Source: Ananas comosus
Lineage: Eukaryota > Streptophyta > Magnoliopsida > Poales > Bromeliaceae
Length of the DNA stretch: 64,000 nt
Assembly: GCF_001540865.1 (NCBI RefSeq)
Contig: NC_033635.1
Span: forward strand, 1,388,916-1,452,915
Reading direction: 5' to 3'
Shown piece by piece: positions 48,583 to 60,303 of the stretch. Positions within the stretch are counted from its first letter, which is position 1, and each line of letters opens with the position of its first letter. Under the pieces are notes generated by a model. That model was not told the DNA's origin, did no database searches, and saw nothing but the letters and a program-made list of their open reading frames with translations. The translations under genes were made by a program, and so were the position numbers.

Positions 48583-48741
48583 ATTTTTTTTTTTTTTTTT
48601 TGAGAGATAGTTAGCACGTTACCCGCTTCGTTTTATTTCATTTAGAAATAAACTTAGCTAGAAATGTGAATCAACTAGGATTCGAACCTGGGTCTCGGGT
48701 ATCAACCACCAAGCCCTTTGCCACTTGCTCTAGAAAAAAGT
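48583..48741 (-). mobile_element. tRNA-derived SINE copy, minus strand
   Basis: On the minus strand it reads ctagagcaagtggcaaagg..., has the best-preserved B-box of the family (acccaggttcgaatcc), then ctagctaagtttatttct and gggtaacgtgctaactatc. It ends in poly(A), seen as poly(T) at 48584-48601. TSDs not clear. Confidence 0.8.
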
Positions 48742-49362
48742 GTTACTCTATTAGATTCATTTCAACTTTGAAGCATACTAGATTTAATGAATCCCTTTGG
48801 ATGCAATGAATCTAACTAATTGTAGGACGCCTCAAGGCTATTTTGAAGCAAAATACATATCAGCAGTATTTTTAGAGAGCAAGTATGTCCCTTGTGGTGC
48901 ACTGGGTTTAACCAGAGATTTTGAGATCACAGTGTAGTAAAAGGACTAACTTATAATTTAGCAATACCAATGCACCATCTTAGGTGCATTATGAGTTGAA
49001 AAGCTTCGATTATTTATAAATTGTAACATAAGAAAGATGGTACGTATAATACTTTGTGAGGCAGTGGAGAAGCGGATGTGATGGAACGAAAACAAAAAGA
49101 AGAAGAAAACTAACAATATTGATATTGACCAATTATTCCTAACGCAAGGGGCGAAAGACCCAAGCTGAAAATTTAATTATTTCATATTTTTAAGTAATTT
49201 TATTATTAAAAAATAAGTAAATTTACATAGCATATTACCGTTTTAAAATAATAATAATAATAATAATAATAAGAAAAAAACATTAAAAAAAAGGTCAATG
49301 CCTGTGGGACACCCAAGAGTGCGGAGGGAAGGTCAACCTCTATCGAGCCAATCAGGACGCAA
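48742..49362. other. Distal upstream region of the ERF gene
   Basis: AT-rich with an (AAT)n tract at about 49245-49272. No gene seen. Confidence 0.5.
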
Positions 49363-49465
49363 CACGTGCCCGTGAGAGTCAACCGACAGGTGTCGGGAGC
49401 TAGCCATTGAGGAGCACGTGGCGTGCTGTGATTCGTCAGAGAGGGAGAGTTGTGGGCTTATAAAA
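49363..49465 (+). promoter_or_regulatory. ERF-gene promoter: two G-boxes, a DRE core and a TATA box
   Basis: Compact promoter: cacgtg at 49363-49368 and 49415-49420 (ABRE/G-box cores), accgac (DRE/CRT core) at 49382-49387, and tataaaa at 49459-49465. The expected start of transcription is near 49490. The mix suggests ABA/drought-type input and possible autoregulation by DREB-like factors, but this is inference from motifs only. Confidence 0.55.
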
Positions 49466-49752
49466 GCCCAAGCGAAGAAACCACTCTTCTCGGCAGAGAG
49501 AAAAGCATTCACCTTCTACTCCTTCTTTTAGCGTACACTTTCTCCCGATTTTCTTCTTCTTCTTCTTCTTCTCATCCCCTTTAAATATTTTTTGTTTTTT
49601 GTTTTTTTTTCAACTGAGGGGTTTCTTTTTTAAAACACCCTGAGGTTCTTAATTTCTCTAATTTTCCTTTTGGGTTCTCTTTAGTTTTATTTAAGAAGAA
49701 CCTGGTGGTGGGTTTCTAAATTTCTTTCCGTAGGTGTTACTGTTAAAGAAGC

Positions 49753-49756
<4 letters not shown>

Positions 49757-49788
<32 letters not shown>
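49757..49788 (+). repeat. (CA)n microsatellite in the ERF 5' leader
   Basis: A CA run ends 26 bp upstream of the ERF start codon. Confidence 0.85.
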
Positions 49789-49789
<1 letters not shown>

Positions 49790-49814
49790 ATTAATTGCTT
49801 GATTCCGAAGGAAA

Positions 49815-50687
49815 ATGGCTACGGCCGTAAATATGTGCAACTCCAGGGGCCTTTTCTCTTCGGAGGATCTTATACAAGCCCTCGAGCCCTTTACGAATCC
49901 AATTGAATCCGAGACCATCTCCTTCTCCTTCGCCTTCGCTGCGCCCTCTCCGAACCCTAGTCACAACCCTAGCATGCGGTTCCCCTCCGGTTCGCTCGGC
50001 CACGACCAACCGGGCCGGATCGGGCTCAATCACCTGAGCCCGGCCCAAATCCGCCAGATCCAGGCCCAGTTCCAGCTCCAGCAGCTGCGCCAACGCGGCC
50101 CGCTCGGCCCAAACGCTTTTCCGATGAAGCGATTCGGCGGCGGCGGCGGCGGTGGGGCGACGAAGCTGTACCGCGGGGTGCGGCAGCGGCACTGGGGGAA
50201 GTGGGTGGCGGAGATCCGCCTCCCGCGGAACCGGACGCGGCTGTGGCTCGGCACGTTCGACGCCGCGGAGGAGGCCGCGCTCGCCTACGACGCCGCCGCG
50301 TTCCGGCTCCGTGGCGACGCAGCGCGGCTCAACTTCCCCGAGCTCCGCCGCGGCGGCGCCCACCTCGGCCCCCCGCTCCACCCCGCCGTCGACGCGAAGC
50401 TCCGGGCCATCTGCGAAACCCTAGCCGCACCGAAGGCGAAGAAGAAGGGCGACGCCGCCGCCGACGACGCGTCGGGGCCTGCGAAGGGGTCGGAGGAGGA
50501 GAGCTCGTCCTCGACGGATGGGGACGATGCGTCGACGGGGTCCTCCTCCTCCTCCTCCTCCTCTTCTTTGGTGGTGCCGGAGATGAAGGATTTGGATTTC
50601 ACGGAGGCGCCATGGGACGAGTCCGCGAACTTCGTGTTGACGAAGTATCCCTCGTTGGAGATCGATTGGGACGCGATCCTTTCCTAA
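49815..50687 (+). CDS. AP2/ERF transcription factor, DREB A-6 / RAP2.4-like
   Basis: Single-exon, very GC-rich gene of 290 aa. It has one AP2 domain at residues 118-175: [79 protein letters not shown] core with Val in the DREB-type position, the upstream [12 protein letters not shown] helix and the C-terminal [12 protein letters not shown] motif together point to the RAP2.4/DREB A-6 (ERF group I) clade. Members bind DRE/GCC-type elements in the nucleus and act in drought, wounding and light responses. The function of this copy is inferred. Low-complexity segments include poly-Gly before the AP2 domain and poly-Ser near the end. Start chosen as the first ATG after the leader. Downstream poly(A)-rich sequence follows the stop immediately. 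Confidence 0.93.
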   Translation: MATAVNMCNSRGLFSSEDLIQALEPFTNPIESETISFSFAFAAPSPNPSHNPSMRFPSGSLGHDQPGRIGLNHLSPAQIRQIQAQFQLQQLRQRGPLGPNAFPMKRFGGGGGGGATKLYRGVRQRHWGKWVAEIRLPRNRTRLWLGTFDAAEEAALAYDAAAFRLRGDAARLNFPELRRGGAHLGPPLHPAVDAKLRAICETLAAPKAKKKGDAAADDASGPAKGSEEESSSSTDGDDASTGSSSSSSSSSLVVPEMKDLDFTEAPWDESANFVLTKYPSLEIDWDAILS

Positions 50688-51072
50688 ACAAAACCAAATT
50701 TTTCTTAAAAAAAATCCTTTTTTAAAAAAAAAAAATTGGGTGGAAGTGGGTACTGCAAATGCAAATGGGGTTTTAGACATTAGACATTTGCATGGTGGCC
50801 CTGGTACGTTGTGGTGGTAGTGTTTTGTTTTGAGTCCGTTTCTGTTGTTGCTGATGCTTCTGTTGTTGTAGCTGTGCTCTAGTAGTAGTTCTCCCGGTTT
50901 GCTGCCCCTTCTTTTTTCAGAGGCATTACCAGGGAGTGTAGTTCATGTATTTTGAGTTTTAGTGGTACTGTTGTTATGTACATGTTTTGTGAATACTGGA
51001 AAATTTGTAAAATATATTATTGTTATATGTATTTGGTGTTAACTTATACATACAATCTTACAAGTGTTAAGG
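50688..51072. other. ERF 3' region
   Basis: 3' UTR-like sequence with T-rich stretches. No other feature. Confidence 0.5.
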
Positions 51073-51086
51073 GTTAACATGCATTT

Positions 51087-51240
51087 TTTTTTTTTTTTAG
51101 AGATAGGTAGCACGCTACCCGCTTCGTTTATTTTATTAAAAAATAAACTTAGCTGAAAATGTGAGTCAACTAAAATTCGAACTTGAGATCTCGGATACCA
51201 ATCATCAAATTATTTGCCACTTGCTCTAAGGACGGTCGGT
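51087..51240 (-). mobile_element. tRNA-derived SINE copy with perfect TSD, minus strand
   Basis: The 14-bp duplication gttaacatgcattt is present at 51073-51086 and 51241-51254. The minus strand starts accgaccgtccttagagcaa, contains gagatctcaagttcgaat, and ends gggtagcgtgctacctatct plus poly(A). Confidence 0.88.
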
Positions 51241-51254
51241 GTTAACATGCATTT

Positions 51255-54200
51255 GTTGAAGAACACCTATTCGGAAATAATGGGGAAACAAACGTTTGGT
51301 ATTTAATGGGGAAAAGTTTGGTTTTTGTTTCTCCTCTTTCCAAGTATGTTTATGTTTGGGTGTGAAAGTATACTTTTTTACTTTTTGCAAGTGGCAATAA
51401 AATTTTCTCGACCTATTCTTGCAAAGTCTTAAATTATACTCGATTACAAGCAATGACTTGGAGAAGGAATCTTAGATTAACATGAGGATTGCAGGGAATT
51501 ATTATTCAATTGGAAGTCTCGCAGTCACTGATTATTCAGGAGCTAGCTTCCCTATTTTTTGTCATTTTAAAACATTTAAATGCAAGACTACTGTGGGAAC
51601 CGCCTACAAAATATAACACAAAGCACTAGTAATACACACACACACAAAAGTCCTTACGAGTGCTTTTAGAAATACGAAGGCATCTACACTTTTAAAGAAC
51701 ACACAGCTCAACTTGAAAATAAGGGCTAAAAACTCTTAGCTGGAATTGAGTTATGCTACCACTTTACTTTTGTTTATATATATGTCAAACGAGGAATCTA
51801 TCAGATTGTTAGATTCTTGGGACATGTTAGCATCTATAAAATTATTTCATCTCATCATAACCGGAACAAATTTAACGTCCAAATCATTTTTTAACTAATT
51901 AGGGCATCCCTATTACGACCAAACAATAGTTCATAAAAACTATTCGTGACATTCAATATAGTCCATTCTCCACAAAACGTCACTAGCGTCACGATTTCAC
52001 ACCATATATGAAGTGAAGTGATCAGTTCCTGATACAGATTTTGCAAAAATCCCATACGGATACTCTAGCAATATTGGAATCTAAGCGTTCTCTCAAAACG
52101 TCCATCATTTTCACTTTTGTGCACTCCTAAGTTCGATCAGCTCTCAAATCCATATTTAGAAAATATGCCCTTAATATCCTATAGCGATTTTGACGAGCTT
52201 TATTCCTATCTTTTCATCGATAGAAGCTTGAAGATTTCTGTAGTATTAAATAAATAAATAAATAAATTTCGTTACCAAAGTTTACACCAAAAAAAAAAAA
52301 GAAAAAATTCTTTGTTCCATATATAAGATTAGTTGTCAAAGTGACATTTCCAGGCTTGATTGGGTAAAGATCCAACTAAGGAAAAAAATGTAAGGAGTGT
52401 TTCTAGCAGTCCATGTGATGCCAACTACAACAATTAAGAAACACTTCTTCATTGTGGCCATAAATTAAAGTCTCAAAAAAATACATAATAAATTACAACT
52501 GATAACTTTGAAATTTGTGTGTGACCAAAAGTAGATCGACCAACCATTGAATGTGACCCCCATTCACTAACAAGTGGTTATTTATGATGTGTTCTAATCT
52601 TGGTTTTATATATAATACTCATCTAAATTATACAACATCACCCCACAAAGGAATAATGTTGATTCCTCATTGCTTATTCCTGTGTGTAAGTGGATTGCAT
52701 GAACAGTCATGTGGAAGAAGATAAGGTCCATGTTCATCTCCACTTTGGTTTCTTTATTGCCCAAAGCCCTAGATAAGGGTACTGTGATTAGGTGGTTAAT
52801 TAGGTGCCAAAACCCACCAAACTTAGTTAATAAATTTCCTTAATTCTTTTAATTATGTCTTTACGCTTCTCTTACTATTTGAAGGGCCAAAATGAGCATT
52901 GATCAATTGTACATTTATTTGTTTATTAAAGACCAAAAATCATAATTTCAGAGAACAGTTACAAAATAATTAAGCTTCGTGGCTAAGTCTTCTGGATCTT
53001 ACTAACTGGGAAAGAGCTTTATCCAAATTTGCTTTTGTGGTTTTCACGGGCATTCTTGAGAATACACTAGAATTTGAGACTATTAGCCCTTGCTAAATGT
53101 ATCAGCTATAGTGTTTTAAAAGACACCACGGTTACATACCATCAACAACATCTTTCTACGGCAGAATCAGAAACACCAAACTGGAGCCTCTATATACTTG
53201 TGTCTCTTAAAATAGTCATTATCTTTTCCGATATTGACAAATAATCTATTGAGACTATCACTTGCTACAAGCAGAAACAGAAGTTGAGCCAAATATCACC
53301 TTAAATTAGCTTTTCCGGACCATATAAGTTTTCTTAATTTCAAAATTAGTAATAATTTTCTATAAGTCCAATTATCTTAATTCTTTTTTAAAGGTAAAGC
53401 ATGCACAAATATGATGGGTTCTTGCTCCAAACGAAAAGAAACATCATAGTTTTTTCTTTTTTTATGGTCACTAAGCTTATCCAAAGTCAACGCATTGCAA
53501 TAAGGACTGAAACAAATTAAGCACTCGCACAAAGATGCCCATTATAGTGCCGCCTCATGGATATGCATTATCTTGTGCGTTGACTTCGAGTTCCAATGTT
53601 AGTGCTCATATATAGCAATGAGAATAAAATATACTAAACACAAAAAAGAGTCAACGTTCCATGCAAAGTGGAATGTTAATTAAAAATAAAATCTTACATT
53701 TGTTGGTTACGACAACAAGGCGCAGTTTAGAAAGAATACAGGAGATAATATAGATTTAATCATGAGAGTCATGAACTGTAACCCAATAATATTTTGACTT
53801 GGTCTCTTAAGGAAAAAAAATTCATGCGTTACTTGTAAGGAAAAACAACAACAACAACAACAACAACAACAATCAAACTAGAGTGTCATGCGAAATAATT
53901 GGAGTAAGTTACATCTCAGAAGAGATTTATATTTTTTACTCATATTTGTTAGCAAATTTATGTATTGAGAGAGATATAAATAATTATATTGCATTATTGA
54001 AAGCATTATTATGGAATATCAAGCATGTTGGACAAACAGGAGGAATTCTACACTATCACTCTTGCACCACATCATCAATAACAAGCCAATCACCTTTCTT
54101 CTTTTCAAACAAAAGTATAATAAAAGTATTTTTTTATAATCACGATGGGACATATATTTCTAAAAAGAATTTTTGATTGATTTGTTACGCCACGTCATCA

Positions 54201-55290
54201 ATATACCCGTTGCATTCTAGAATTTTTCGACAAACAGAGAGGAGGAATTTGGATATTGCCAGGGCCCACGTGTGGGACTCAACATAAAGAGCCAGTTTGC
54301 TTTTGTAGATCCCACGAAGGTAAACTCATGACTTGTTTAAAAAATAATAATAAAATTGTAGGTATCAGCATTTATTTAACACCAAAGCTGTGAAATCGTC
54401 CAAATTCTCACTCACAATTGTACAAATATCAGCCTTTTGATTTCGGTGGAGTAAGGGGCGAAACTGAGTTCGGGAAACTCACATATTCCTTGCTTTTCAA
54501 CTTTCTGCTTCCAAACAAACCCTCCACTACCGTACAGAGTGAATTCATGATATTGTACAATTAAACCTGATTAGTCAAATGGGCTCAAATTTCTTATTAA
54601 CAAACCCGGCCCAAAATGGAGTTGGGCTATTGTTCGCCATTCCAGCCCAATTGGGTCCAAGTTGCCCAAGCAGAACATTTCACAGAGAGTTTGGGCCAGG
54701 TTGGTTTTGGAGAAATTAATTGGGCCGGCTCATGTTGACCCAGCTTGAGCCGAAACAAAACCGGGTCAAAAGTATAAATGGGCCAAATTAAGAGCATGTA
54801 TCTCTAACCTAACAATTATTTATCATTTTCCTTTAGCAGGAAGGGATGTAAGCAAATGATAGATAATAAACCATTATCTATCATCTTAAGCTGTTGGAGA
54901 ATTTATATTAATTTCATTTTGATATAATATTTGAGTTTAAATATTCGGATAGTTTGGTCGAATTGCCCCACATGGTTAGCTATTTTTGTAGTGTGAAACA
55001 ACTATGAATCTCTAAAAAGTAGTCCTTGATGTTTTAAATCATTTATATTCAATACGTAGAATGTAGCACCTTTTTGACAAGTAGTCTTCACTAATAGAAT
55101 CTTTTTTTCATCCATTTGTGCATTAATATACATTTAAAGTTTCTTTAACTAATAGCTTCAATATGTTCTTTTGACTATAAAGTTCATAGTAGGGCATGTT
55201 GAGGTTCTCTATGTTCTTTAGACTTGGTGTATTTTATAACTTGAAGCATGTGAAAAATGTTGCAGTGTATATATATATATATATATATAT
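51255..55290. other. Long intergenic stretch, no gene seen
   Basis: AT-rich with a (CAA)n tract at 53845-53872. A 97-codon frame at 53883-54176 has no recognisable domain. A patch rich in ggccca/gggcc words lies at 54575-54785. No supported gene. Confidence 0.5.
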
Positions 55291-55824
55291 AGTTGAGCTA
55301 GAATACTATCGATAGCAAACGGGCTCCGTTGCCACCCATTTGTTCGATGATAGTCTCCAAATCGACGATCGGCACCGTTGAACATGATCTATACCACTTG
55401 AAGTGTTTAGAAATCAAATTTCAAATCTTTTCGACATCATTTGCCTAATGATCAAAGGGTTTCAACATTTGTAATTTTAATGGTCGATATGAGGCGTTTT
55501 CTCATTTAACGGCGTAAAGATATCGAAATCAATTGAATTTTTGTTAGAAAATTCTTTAAACTATTTAAAACAACATCTATACTCTTGATCTTGATTACAA
55601 GACTCATATAATCATTTCTTAAAGAATATTCATTTTTGGCCATTCATTTTTGTGTCTACTCGATGGATAAGAGAATAATATCGAAAATGTATGAAATTTG
55701 ATTTCTAAACACTTCAAGTAGTATAGATCATATTCAACGGTGCCGATCATCGATTTAGAGGCCCCATCATCGAAAACAAATAGATGGCAACGGAGTCCGT
55801 TTGCTACCGATAGTATTCTTGCTC

Positions 55825-55828
<4 letters not shown>
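55291..55828. mobile_element. Long-TIR foldback element, family M1 (best copy)
   Basis: 538 bp with TIRs of about 150 bp. The left arm begins agttgagctagaatactatc, the right arm is its near reverse complement ending gatagtattcttgctcaact. Both arms share gatcggcaccgttga and cttgaagtgtttagaaatca. Flanked by (TA)n tracts on both sides. No coding capacity. Confidence 0.85.
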
Positions 55829-55856
<28 letters not shown>

Positions 55857-55860
<4 letters not shown>

Positions 55861-56200
55861 CGGCTATTATACTATCGATAGTACCAAGCCCTTGGTACTA
55901 TTGAGTTTTCTACCGTTAGATCTACCCTTTGATCATTTCCACCCGTTAGATTATACTATTAAACCAACCACCCACTCAACCCTAGGGNGCTATTAATAGT
56001 ACGAAACACTTGGTGCTACCAAGTTTTCCACCGTTGGATCTACTATTTGGATCATTTTCACTCGTTAGATAATACTATTCAACCAACCACCTACTCAACC
56101 CTAGGGGGCCCACATCATCTTAACCGTACATCTTTTAATCCAAGGGCGAAAAACTTAATAGCACCAAGTCATTGGTGCTAGTAATAGTATTCCAGCCTAG

Positions 56201-56203
<3 letters not shown>
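55857..56203. mobile_element. Short MITE, family M2, with internal duplication at an N
   Basis: Left end agtccggctattatactatc, right end agtattccagcctagttct, again between (TA)n tracts. After the N at 55989 the left ~130 bp starts over in a diverged form (ctattaatagtacgaaacac..), so two partial copies appear to be joined. Confidence 0.7.

Positions 56204-56204
<1 letters not shown>

Positions 56205-56287
<83 letters not shown>
56205..56287. repeat. (TA)n microsatellite
   Basis: About 80 bp of pure TA between the M2 MITE and the LINE insertion. Confidence 0.95.
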
Positions 56288-56288
<1 letters not shown>

Positions 56289-56295
56289 TACTAAT

Positions 56296-57976
56296 ATTTT
56301 TTTTGAGAAAGAGGTAGACAAGCTACCTGCTTCATTCATTGAGAAATGAACTAAGCGTACAGTATGGAAGCAGCTAAGGCTTCCAAGGCGAGCCAAACAG
56401 GAAAAAACAAAAGTGGAAAAAAAGGTGAATAGAAGGTTGAGGAAAAAATGATTAAAAAAGGCGGTGCGCGTAGGGTGTTGACAGTGTTTCAGCTCAGGAC
56501 TTCATCAGGAGAACAGTACTAGGGATCTTCAAGCGGAAAATGAGGTTGTTCATTTCCGTCCAGACAACCCAAAAAGTAGCCGTTAGGGAGGTTAGGGCTT
56601 TAGATCTTTGCGCTGTGTCGGTAATTGCTGCTATTCTGCTCCAAAGAGCCCGAACACAGTTTGAATCAACGGCAGGTGCTTCTGCCCTGAAGAGTAAGAA
56701 GTGCGTGAAGATGCAGTTGGTGAAGAGATGATCGCAACATTCCATAGCAAACGCACAGAATATGCAGTGATCTGCGATCTGCATCCCGCGGGTGCGCAGT
56801 CTGTTAACAGTGAGTAGTCTCTTACGGAGTAAGACCCAGAAGAAGACTTTGATCTTGTTTGAAATTTTTAAACTCCATATGTAATGGAACACCGTGTCCT
56901 TAAGTCCAGTGTTGTCGATGAACCTGTAGATGGATTTAACTGTGAACATTTGGTTCGTGGTCCACCGCCATCTGGGTAGGTCCGGGCAGTTCCTAGGGCT
57001 GAACCAAAGAAGTAGGTTTTTGAGTAGTGCATATTGTGTATAGTTGATGTTGGATTGATGCACCGCAAACCCTCTGCAAATGAAGCGCCATCTCCATTCG
57101 TTTAAACTCCAACATTGTGAGACTCTGATCTCCTTATTTCTTATGTTGGCGTAAATGGTTGGGAACAAGGTGCGCAATGGGGCTTCTGCAATCCAGACAT
57201 GTCCACATCCTGATGATGGTACCATCTCCAAGTTCAAATGATAGTTCGCACTTGAACATTTGTCGACAATGGAGCACGCTTTTCCACCATTGGGAGTACG
57301 ATACGAAGGCTGTACCTTCATTCAACGACCTACGTCTAGTGTAATAGAGGGATCTTATCAGCTTGCACCAGAGAAGGTGTGGCTCGTTGTAAAAGTGCCA
57401 CCACCATTTAGATAAGAGAGCCTGATTCATGGACTCCAAGTCTTTGATCCCTAACCCACCTTCGTCCTTACTTTTGCAAACAGTTTTCCAACTGACTAGG
57501 CATGCGCCCCCGGAGACTTCGGAGCATTATTTCCAGAAGAAGGCTCTTTCCGGGTATTCGATATGATGCACAACCCAATGAGGGGCTTTGAAGGTGGAGA
57601 GCAGAAGAGGTAGAAGAGTTGTAGACTGGTCAGGACCGAATTAACGAGGGTTGGTAGACTGGTCAGGACCGAATTGACGAGGGTCAGTCTTCCTTTTTGC
57701 GAGAGGAGTTTAGCTTTTCAACCGTTGATTTTTGCTTCTATACGATTGATGACCAACTCCCAGTCTACCTTTCGGATCTGCTTATTGTAAAGCGGGATGC
57801 TCAGGTAGCGGAATGGTAGATTTTTGGCTTTGCACCCTAAGGTGTTAGCTAGTCTGTCACCTTTACGAGAGCTGGGCCCTAGGTAGTAAAGTTTCGTTTT
57901 ATTCTTGTTGATCCTAAGCCCAAAGACCCATTCGAAAGTATGTGATTCGAAATAAAATAATGTTAAAAGAGGTATC
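56296..57976 (-). mobile_element. 5'-truncated LINE retrotransposon with 12-bp TSD
   Basis: Flanked by tatcctactaat at 56284-56295 and 57977-57988. The minus strand carries the end of LINE ORF2. The palm/thumb part lies upstream in the 57440-57940 region. Then come SMNQALLSKWWWHF and LGDGTIIRMW. After a frameshift near 57200 follow IRVSQCWS, WRWTTNQMFTVKSIY and the zinc-binding zf-RVT module (NKIKVFFWVLLRKRLLTVNR, CIFCAFAMECCDHLFTNC). The 3' end is a poly(A) (left, as poly(T)). A 33-bp tandem duplication sits near 57624-57689. Only the last third of ORF2 remains, so it is a dead insertion. Confidence 0.88.
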
Positions 57977-57988
57977 TATCCTACTAAT

Positions 57989-58314
57989 GTTAAAAGAGGC
58001 ATACACACAATCACAGCTTAATTGCCTCTATTCACAAGACGCAAGCTTAAGATTTTTTTTTTTTCTTTTGAGAGAGAGAGAGAGAGAGAGAGAGTTTATT
58101 CGGAGCTCACTTTCTCTTTCTTTTGTGCTTTTTTTTTTCTCTCTTTCTGAAGTTCTTCTGAGGTTGCTTCTGAATCTTCGTCTTTGCTGAATCAAAAGAT
58201 GGATTGGTGTGTGATGAGAAGGAAAAGGCTAAAATGATTTCTCTTTGGTTGAGGTTGTGGGATGAGGAGGAGGAAATTAAGAGGAGGAGAAAGGTGTGTG
58301 TGTGTGGCTTTTTG

Positions 58315-58379
<65 letters not shown>

Positions 58380-59127
58380 AAGAAGAAGAAGAAGGAGGAG
58401 GAGGAGGAGGAGGAGGAGCAAAATAGAAGTAGCTAGAGAAATAAAGTGGGAAAAAAAAAGAAAAGAAAGGGCAACAATCTCTTTATTCTTGGGTATACGG
58501 ATCACATGATCACATCAGATATATATGTTGATGAGTTGAGCAAGATGGTGCAAACAGTGAAGTATCATGGGAGGAGAATAGTAGGTTTGAACCATTTTGT
58601 GGACCAACTGTCTCAAGATGGTTTCCTGCCTTTTGATGGTCAATAAAGCTATGAAGTTGTCTGTCCAATCAATCATCAGCATTTGGCCTGGTCCATGTTC
58701 AAACAAAGCAAAGAAGAAGAGAAGAAGAAGAAGAAGAATAGAGATATCATATAAAAACACACACCATAATATATTAATAACGTAGTAATTTATAATAAGC
58801 AAAGATCATACTCATCATGTGTATGGAAGGTTAGGGAGCACTAATATGGCCCTTGAATTTAATTGGTAATTTCACACTCTCATAAACCAATATATTATAT
58901 AATGGATAGAGGATACTTAGAGGAGTCTTCTTCTTATCTCTTGCTTTTCTCTTTTTTCTATTCTAGAGTTTTCCTTGTTCACACATCACCTACTTGCACT
59001 CAGTAGGTACTTATGCTTCAAGCTTTCAAGAATGAAACAAATTATATATAAAGAAGAATATTAATTAATTTACTAACAAATAAATAATGGCTCCATAGTT
59101 GTGAAAACATGCATGTTTGTGTTTACA

Positions 59128-59168
<41 letters not shown>

Positions 59169-60303
59169 GTTCTCTCATGAGTTACAGAGATTGAAAAGCT
59201 ACAAGTTAGAAGATATTCATGCAGTACACTACTCCACAAATTAAGATTATCCCACAACTAGTCAGTTGTAGCTCACAATTAGATCATAGCAGAAATAAAC
59301 TCCATATTCACAATGTAGGATCTCTATTGTGAGACCAACAAACAATATTATGATGTGAGTGGTGCATGTGACAGTACTATTTATTGCAAAAATGCAAGTT
59401 ACAAACTACACAAAACAGTACATTTTATAGCTGCCACACAATTGAGTCTGAGAACCAACATCTGTGATTAGTATATCATATTTCATGGATTGTACTCATC
59501 AGAGAATATCATTCTCGGCAGTAATATTAATTGGTTCACTTCTTAACTAAGTGTCCTCCTTCCAGGAATCTCTAAAGTTAAAAGTTATGGATCCTAGCTA
59601 GGCCACCAAAGCGTATCCAGATAAATGTCCATATAAATGATAAAAGAACCTTTGGTCTAACAATAAAATAAGAAAAAAGAAAAATTGAAGTTGGTTTCTT
59701 TGTATTGAAGTTATTGAACCAATCATAGCGGTTCATTGAACATAAACTGAACTATTAGTTTTTATTAAATGTTACTGGTCCTGCAGATCTGTACTACTGA
59801 AAAGAGAAGATCACGAGTTAGTATACAATACTCTAAAATGTGTATATATGATGAGCACAAGCAATCCAATCTTCCTAGAATACGATATAAGTTCCTTAAA
59901 CAAAAAGATAATGAGATCGAAGAGAATATAACACTTAAAAAGTCTACCAACCTATCTTCACTTTGTACAAAAAAAGGAGAAAAGGTGTGTTCATCACCAA
60001 CTAATTAATAGCTAGTGTTAGTAGTTTACTTCAATTAATTAATTAAGTTCCTTAGAGTACTACCCTTATTAATGTGGTCTACTATTAATGAACATCTTAG
60101 AGAAGAACATTGTCCCCATGATATATATAGATAAGAGTCCCCAGACACATACAACATGAGATAAACTTGAAGATCAAAAATCCTAAGTTTACTTACCTTC
60201 GTTTTTTTTTTCTTTTCTTTTTTTTTTTTTAATAGAAAAGCTAGCTACTTACCCAGTTGAATCTATAGCAATACTTAATAATCTCTCCCGCACAATGAGT
60301 AGC
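57989..60303. other. Intergenic DNA with (GA)n tracts, no gene supported
   Basis: (GA)n runs at about 58071-58094, 58316-58374 and 59131-59165, with a GAA/GAG-rich tail at 58378-58420. Frames through them encode only Arg/Glu or Ser/Leu repeats. The right part is the 3' flank of the LBD gene. Confidence 0.5.

Noticed and set aside
48660..48700. Possible tRNA gene (good B-box ggttcgaatcc)
   Set aside because: No cloverleaf can be closed around it. It is the internal promoter remnant of a SINE.
49791..50381. 196-codon minus-strand frame over the ERF gene
   Set aside because: Antisense shadow of a GC-rich single exon. The AP2 domain is on the plus strand.
53883..54176. 97-codon plus frame
   Set aside because: AT-rich, no domain, no supporting context.
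58107..58509. Frames of 101-132 codons across (GA)n tracts
   Set aside because: They encode only Arg-Glu or Ser-Leu repeats, with no gene structure.
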